In this document: one piece after another, positions 7,067 to 10,190 of the stretch
Layout of the letters: the number at the start of each line of letters is the position of its first letter
Position numbering within the stretch: position 1 is the stretch's first letter
Source: Sediminibacterium ginsengisoli
GTDB taxonomy: Bacteria > Bacteroidota > Bacteroidia > Chitinophagales > Chitinophagaceae
Direction: 5' to 3'
DNA: 10,190 nucleotides
Assembly: GCA_943326215.1 (NCBI GenBank)
Contig: CALPSK010000016.1
Span: 1 to 10,190, forward strand
The notes under the pieces: model-generated
Seen by the model: only the letters and a program-made list of their open reading frames with translations
Database searches by the model: none
Told to the model about the DNA's origin: nothing
Made by a program: the position numbers and the translations under genes

Positions 7067-7432
7067 TTATTTTAATACCACTTCCCCTTCAATCACTAAT
7101 TCTGTTACTGCTTTTTCACCTGCAAACTTAATAGAGACTCTTTTTTTAAATAGGCCTTCATTAGGTGCGGTATAAGTTACTTTAATGGTTCCTTTCTGCC
7201 CTTTCAAAACAGGGCTTTGATTATACTCGGGTTGAGTACATCCGCATTCTGCAGTGGCAAGTTCAATTACAGCAGGCTTAGCCCCTTCATTGGTATAGCT
7301 GAAAATAACAGACTTGTGTATGCCCTTTTTTATTTTGCCATAATTATAGCTAGTTTGATTGAACTTAACAGCTGATTGTGCGAAACTAGTGGCGGCAAAT
7401 AGTAAACTTAGAATGAGTAATCTGGTTTTCAT
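7067..7432 (-). CDS. Small exported DUF1573 protein
   Basis: I choose the ATG at 7432, which gives 121 residues. The frame is open further up to 7507, but the extra 25 residues are basic and unlike a signal, whereas MKTRLLILSLLFAATSFA is a clear signal peptide, cut before Gln19. The mature part shows the DUF1573 pattern: NYGKIKKG, then FSYTNEGAKPAVIEL, the AECGCTQPEY block with Cys63 and Cys65, and a closing beta-rich half (KGTIKVTYTAPNEG). These are short immunoglobulin-like (ASH-type) folds, common in Bacteroidota and of unknown function, found in the periplasm or at the outer membrane. Only one domain is present. It converges on susD, sharing its terminator, and diverges from the E1 fusion gene. 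No functional link with either neighbour is evident. Confidence 0.9.
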   Translation of the reverse strand: MKTRLLILSLLFAATSFAQSAVKFNQTSYNYGKIKKGIHKSVIFSYTNEGAKPAVIELATAECGCTQPEYNQSPVLKGQKGTIKVTYTAPNEGLFKKRVSIKFAGEKAVTELVIEGEVVLK

Positions 7433-7494
7433 GGTATAAGGTTTTAGGGTAATTATGTGGATTTGTTTTCTGTTTTTTGGCCTAAATAGGCTTA

Positions 7495-7502
7495 CAAATT
7501 TA
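7495..7502 (-). promoter_or_regulatory. Candidate -7 promoter element for the DUF1573 gene
   Basis: On the minus strand this reads TAAATTTG, an exact match to the Bacteroidota -7 consensus TAnnTTTG. It would place the transcript start near 7488-7490 and leave a leader of about 55 nt before the ATG at 7432. I do not see a good TTG -33 partner about 20 nt upstream, so confidence is limited. It also argues against the longer start at 7507, which would lie upstream of the element. Confidence 0.4.
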
Positions 7503-7563
7503 TTCAAATTTCACTAATTAGCTGATTTTAGTTATGAATGTACTTTTTATGCATTCTGACCCC

Positions 7564-7571
7564 TATTTTTG
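7564..7571 (+). promoter_or_regulatory. Candidate -7 promoter element near the E1 gene start
   Basis: TATTTTTG matches the Bacteroidota -7 consensus TAnnTTTG exactly. It lies five bases before the ATG at 7576. If it is used, translation would start leaderless at about 7576 or from the ATG at 7612. No clear TTG -33 element is seen, and T-rich sequence makes a chance match likely. Confidence 0.25.
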
Positions 7572-7575
7572 TCTA

Positions 7576-9954
7576 ATGGAATCCACCCTTGAAGCTGTAT
7601 CTGCCCAAGACATGCTCTCCTTTGAGGCATTTCGGAACTCCGTTATCGCCGACTACAAATTGGCTATAATGAGTAGGGAAGTTAGCTTATTAGGAAGAAG
7701 GGAAGTATTAACAGGCAAGGCCAAATTTGGCATATTCGGAGATGGTAAAGAAGTAGCACAAATTGCGCTATCCAAATTTTTTCAAAAAGGAGATTTTAGA
7801 AGCGGTTATTATAGAGACCAAACATTTATGTTTGCTATAGGGGTGTCCAATGTAGAAGATTATTTTTCACAACTATATTCCGATGTGCACAACGATCCCT
7901 TTAGTGGCGGTAAAAATATGAATGCACATTTTGCCACTGCTTTTGTAAATGAAAAAGGAGAATGGAATAATTTAACAGAAATGTTAAATGTGTCTGCAGA
8001 TATTGCGCCTACGGCAGGACAAATGATGCGTGGCCTAGGTATAGCATTTGCTTCTAATTGTTTTAGAAATGCAAAAAACAAAGAGGCCTTTACACATTTA
8101 AGTAATAATGGCAATGAAGTTTGTTTTTGTACCATTGGTGATGCCAGTACTTCCGAAGGACATTTTTGGGAAGCCATTAATGCAGCCGGCGTATTGCAAG
8201 TGCCCTTAGCTGTTTTTGTGTATGACGACGGGTATGGCATTTCTGTACCCACTGCTTTACAAACTACCAAGGGTTCTATTTCAGAAGTGCTCAGAGGTTT
8301 TGAAAAAGAAAAAAATACCAACGGCATAAAAATTTACACAGTAAAGGGCTGGGACTATGCAGCCTTATGTGAAACCTTTGAAGAAGGTATTCGATATACA
8401 AGAGAGACGCATACACCTGTAGTGTTTCATGTGCAAGAATTAACACAACCACAAGGCCATTCAACCAGTGGTAGTCATGAAAGATACAAGCCTTTAGAAA
8501 GATTAGAATGGGAAAGAAACTGGGATTGCAATAAGCAAATGAGGGAATGGCTTATTGCCAATGAGTTGGCTACCGATGAATTATTACAAGAAGTTGAAAA
8601 TACAGCAAAGCAATTAGTGCGCGCTTCTAAATTAGCAGCTTGGGAAAAATATATTGCGCCGATTAAAGAAAAAATAAAAGAAGCGGTTATATTAATTCAA
8701 CAAGGCTTAGATGAATCCGATTTAAATATTGCTAATTCATTATTGCAAGAGTTGGTACAATGTAAAGAGCCTTTAAAAAGAGATATTTTTAGAACGGTTA
8801 ATTTAATAGTGGAAAAAATTCCAACGCATGCCAATAAATTGGCGATTCAATCTTTTCTAAGAAAATACAATGAGGTAGAAGCGCCGTTTTATAGTCAGCA
8901 TTTATACAATGAAGGTCCTAAGAGCGCACTCAATGTTTCGGTAGTGGATGCCGAATATGCGAAGGAGGCTGAAACCATTAATGGCTATGAAGTATTGAAT
9001 CATTATTTTGATAAATTATTTGAAGAAAATCCTAAGGTCTATGCATTTGGAGAAGACTTGGGTGGTATTGGAGATGTGAACCAAGGTTTTGCTGGTCTTC
9101 AAAATAAACATGGTATCGATAGAATTTTTGATACAGGTATAAGAGAGCAGTCAATCATGGGACAAGCACATGGTATGGCACTTCGTGGTTTAAGACCCAT
9201 TGCTGAAATTCAATACTTGGATTATTTATTATACGGGCTTCAAACCTTAAGTGATGATATAGCCACCATACATTACCGCAGCAATGGTATACAAAGTAGC
9301 CCAGTGATTATTAGAACTAGAGGACACCGTTTAGAAGGTATTTTTCATAGTGGCTCACCCATGGGGGTTATTGTAAATGCTTTAAGAGGAATGTATGTAT
9401 GTGTACCAAGAAATATGGTGCAAGCAGTGGGTATGTATAACACTTTATTAAAAGGGAACGACCCTGCTTTATTAATTGAGTGCTTGAATGGTTATAGGTT
9501 AAAAGAAAAAATGCCTTCTAATATTACTGCCTTCACTGTGCCATTAGGCAAACCAGAAATTTTAAAAGAAGGGGAGGATGTTACCATTGTTTCTTATGGT
9601 TCTACTTTAAGAATTGTGGAAGATGCGGCGGCTAGATTATTAACCATGGGCATTGATTGTGAAATTATAGATGTACAAACTTTACTACCCTTTGATATTA
9701 ATCATCAAATAGTGGCTTCTTTAAAGAAAACCAATAGAATTTTATTTGTAGATGAAGATGTGCCAGGGGGCGCTAGTGCTTATATGTATCAACAGGTCAT
9801 TGAAAAGCAAGGAGGTTACCGTTGGTTAGATGTTGCTGCGCGCACTTTAAGTTCAAAAGCGCATCGTCCTGCCTTTGGTAGTGATGGAGATTATTTCTCT
9901 AAGCCGAATACCGAGGAAATAATGAATGTCATTAATGAAATGATGGCTGAATAG
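7576..9954 (+). CDS. 2-oxoacid dehydrogenase E1 component, alpha-beta fusion (branched-chain/pyruvate type)
   Basis: Start at 7576 gives 792 residues. ATGs at 7534 and 7612 are also in frame; the 14 residues from 7534 look unlike the family, and none has a clear ribosome site. The alpha half (about 20-370) has FGDGKEVAQIAL, SGYYRDQ, APTAGQMMRGLG and the thiamine-diphosphate motif: Gly188-Asp189-Ala190, then Asp217-Asp218 in VYDDGYGIS with classical spacing, although the usual pattern is GDG...NN. GHSTSGSHERYK (294-305) is the alpha phosphorylation-loop region. A helical linker follows (about 370-465). The beta half has FGEDLGG (Glu493), DTGIREQ, AEIQYLDYL, RTRGHRLEGIFHSGSP (His591) and a transketolase C-terminal domain from about 657. 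E1 decarboxylates a 2-oxoacid and passes the acyl group to the lipoyl domain of E2, in the cytoplasm. Single-chain alpha-beta E1 proteins of about 700-800 residues are common in Bacteroidota. No E2 or E3 gene is in the window, so pyruvate versus branched-chain substrate cannot be decided. Confidence 0.92.
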   Translation: MESTLEAVSAQDMLSFEAFRNSVIADYKLAIMSREVSLLGRREVLTGKAKFGIFGDGKEVAQIALSKFFQKGDFRSGYYRDQTFMFAIGVSNVEDYFSQLYSDVHNDPFSGGKNMNAHFATAFVNEKGEWNNLTEMLNVSADIAPTAGQMMRGLGIAFASNCFRNAKNKEAFTHLSNNGNEVCFCTIGDASTSEGHFWEAINAAGVLQVPLAVFVYDDGYGISVPTALQTTKGSISEVLRGFEKEKNTNGIKIYTVKGWDYAALCETFEEGIRYTRETHTPVVFHVQELTQPQGHSTSGSHERYKPLERLEWERNWDCNKQMREWLIANELATDELLQEVENTAKQLVRASKLAAWEKYIAPIKEKIKEAVILIQQGLDESDLNIANSLLQELVQCKEPLKRDIFRTVNLIVEKIPTHANKLAIQSFLRKYNEVEAPFYSQHLYNEGPKSALNVSVVDAEYAKEAETINGYEVLNHYFDKLFEENPKVYAFGEDLGGIGDVNQGFAGLQNKHGIDRIFDTGIREQSIMGQAHGMALRGLRPIAEIQYLDYLLYGLQTLSDDIATIHYRSNGIQSSPVIIRTRGHRLEGIFHSGSPMGVIVNALRGMYVCVPRNMVQAVGMYNTLLKGNDPALLIECLNGYRLKEKMPSNITAFTVPLGKPEILKEGEDVTIVSYGSTLRIVEDAAARLLTMGIDCEIIDVQTLLPFDINHQIVASLKKTNRILFVDEDVPGGASAYMYQQVIEKQGGYRWLDVAARTLSSKAHRPAFGSDGDYFSKPNTEEIMNVINEMMAE

Positions 9955-9970
9955 TTTGTACTAAACTATT
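9950..9970. terminator. Short hairpin overlapping the E1 stop codon
   Basis: AATAGTTT and AAACTATT form a perfect 8-bp stem around GTACT. The left arm includes the TAG stop at 9952-9954. The stem has only two G-C pairs and no T run follows, so termination would be weak. It is the only hairpin I see between the two converging genes. Confidence 0.3.
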
Positions 9971-9973
9971 AAT

Positions 9974-10018
9974 TCTAATCTAGTCTAATCTAGTCTAATC
10001 TAATCTAATCTAATCTAA
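9974..10018. repeat. Pentanucleotide tandem array (TCTAA/TCTAG, nine units)
   Basis: Nine contiguous 5-bp units: TCTAA, TCTAG, TCTAA, TCTAG, then five TCTAA. The first four form two copies of a 10-bp unit. The array starts 20 nt after the E1 stop codon, and its right-hand end supplies the stop codon (minus-strand TAG at 10017-10015) of the converging gene. Such a perfect short array is prone to replication slippage. Confidence 0.95.
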
Positions 10019-10190
10019 TACTGTGTGTTTCTAGATAAATTATAGCCTTCTAATTTCTGCGTTTGTTCAACCGATCCCAATCTAAATTTTACCGCTAGCT
10101 TTGTTCTTTTTTCCAATAACCTTTCTGTGTTACAAAAAAATCCCGTTTTAGTGGTATAGTAATTGGGCGCCAATTTTAAATCTGCGCTAA
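10015..10190 (-). CDS. C-terminal end of a conserved Bacteroidota hypothetical protein (truncated by the window edge)
   Basis: A minus-strand frame is open from the right edge (first full codon at 10188) for 57 residues to a TAG at 10017-10015. The end is convincing as protein: APNYYTTKTGFFCNTERL, then LEKRTKLAVKFRLGSVEQ and a short tail after LEGY. The pattern NYY-x(4-5)-GFFC-x(3)-E...LEK-x(4-5)-FRLGS-x(4-7)-LEG matches, from memory, the C-terminus of a family of small uncharacterised proteins in Chitinophagaceae and relatives. I know of no function for it. The gene converges on the E1 fusion gene, with 60 nt between stop codons, most of it the pentanucleotide array. The start and any signal peptide are outside the window. 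Confidence 0.7.
   Translation of the reverse strand, partial: SADLKLAPNYYTTKTGFFCNTERLLEKRTKLAVKFRLGSVEQTQKLEGYNLSRNTQY

Noticed and set aside
7433..7507. N-terminal extension of the DUF1573 protein
   Set aside because: The 25 added residues precede a complete signal peptide that starts at its own methionine, and the candidate -7 element lies within the extension.
7860..8327. A 155-codon minus-strand open frame
   Set aside because: It is antisense to the thiamine-diphosphate domain of the E1 fusion; the sense strand is conserved there.
9974..10018. CRISPR-like repeat
   Set aside because: The units are 5 bp with no spacers and no cas gene nearby; it is a simple tandem array.

Overview
The window looks like ordinary chromosomal DNA from a member of the Bacteroidota, probably in or near the Chitinophagaceae/Sphingobacteriia. 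This rests on a SusC/SusD outer-membrane pair, starts without clear Shine-Dalgarno sequences, AT-rich spacers, a fused alpha/beta 2-oxoacid dehydrogenase E1 and a DUF1573 protein. I cannot name the genus from the sequence alone.

Layout, left to right on the + strand. (1) The 3' part of a D-threonine aldolase/D-serine dehydratase-family PLP enzyme (3-872) is followed after 17 nt by a complete M19 dipeptidase (890-1960); they look like one operon. (2) A 276-nt, very AT-rich regulatory gap (1961-2236) contains a TTTGTTAA-N7-TTAACAAA element, an 18-bp AT palindrome and a 16-nt motif that returns after the next operon. (3) A susC-like TonB-dependent transporter (2237-5431) and its susD-like lipoprotein (5456-6979) form a second operon. 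It ends at a perfect 36-bp palindrome flanked by A and T runs (7008-7043), which can serve as a two-way terminator.

(4) On the minus strand, converging on that terminator, lies a small exported DUF1573 protein (7067-7432). (5) Divergent from it is a large E1 alpha-beta fusion of the branched-chain/pyruvate type 2-oxoacid dehydrogenases (about 7576-9954). (6) After it come a short hairpin and a pentanucleotide TCTAA/TCTAG tandem array (9974-10018). (7) The array overlaps the stop codon of a further minus-strand gene that runs off the right edge (10015-10190) and that I find in a reading frame open to the window end.

The only functional grouping I would propose is in the left two-thirds. A cytoplasmic dipeptidase and a D-hydroxyamino-acid enzyme share an operon and sit beside an outer-membrane SusCD importer, which could form a route for scavenging peptides that contain D-amino acids. 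This is inference from adjacency. I see no defence system, mobile element, CRISPR array, tRNA or rRNA. The less ordinary signals are the repeated motif flanking susCD, the promoter-region repeat, and the tandem array that carries stop codons in all frames on both strands.
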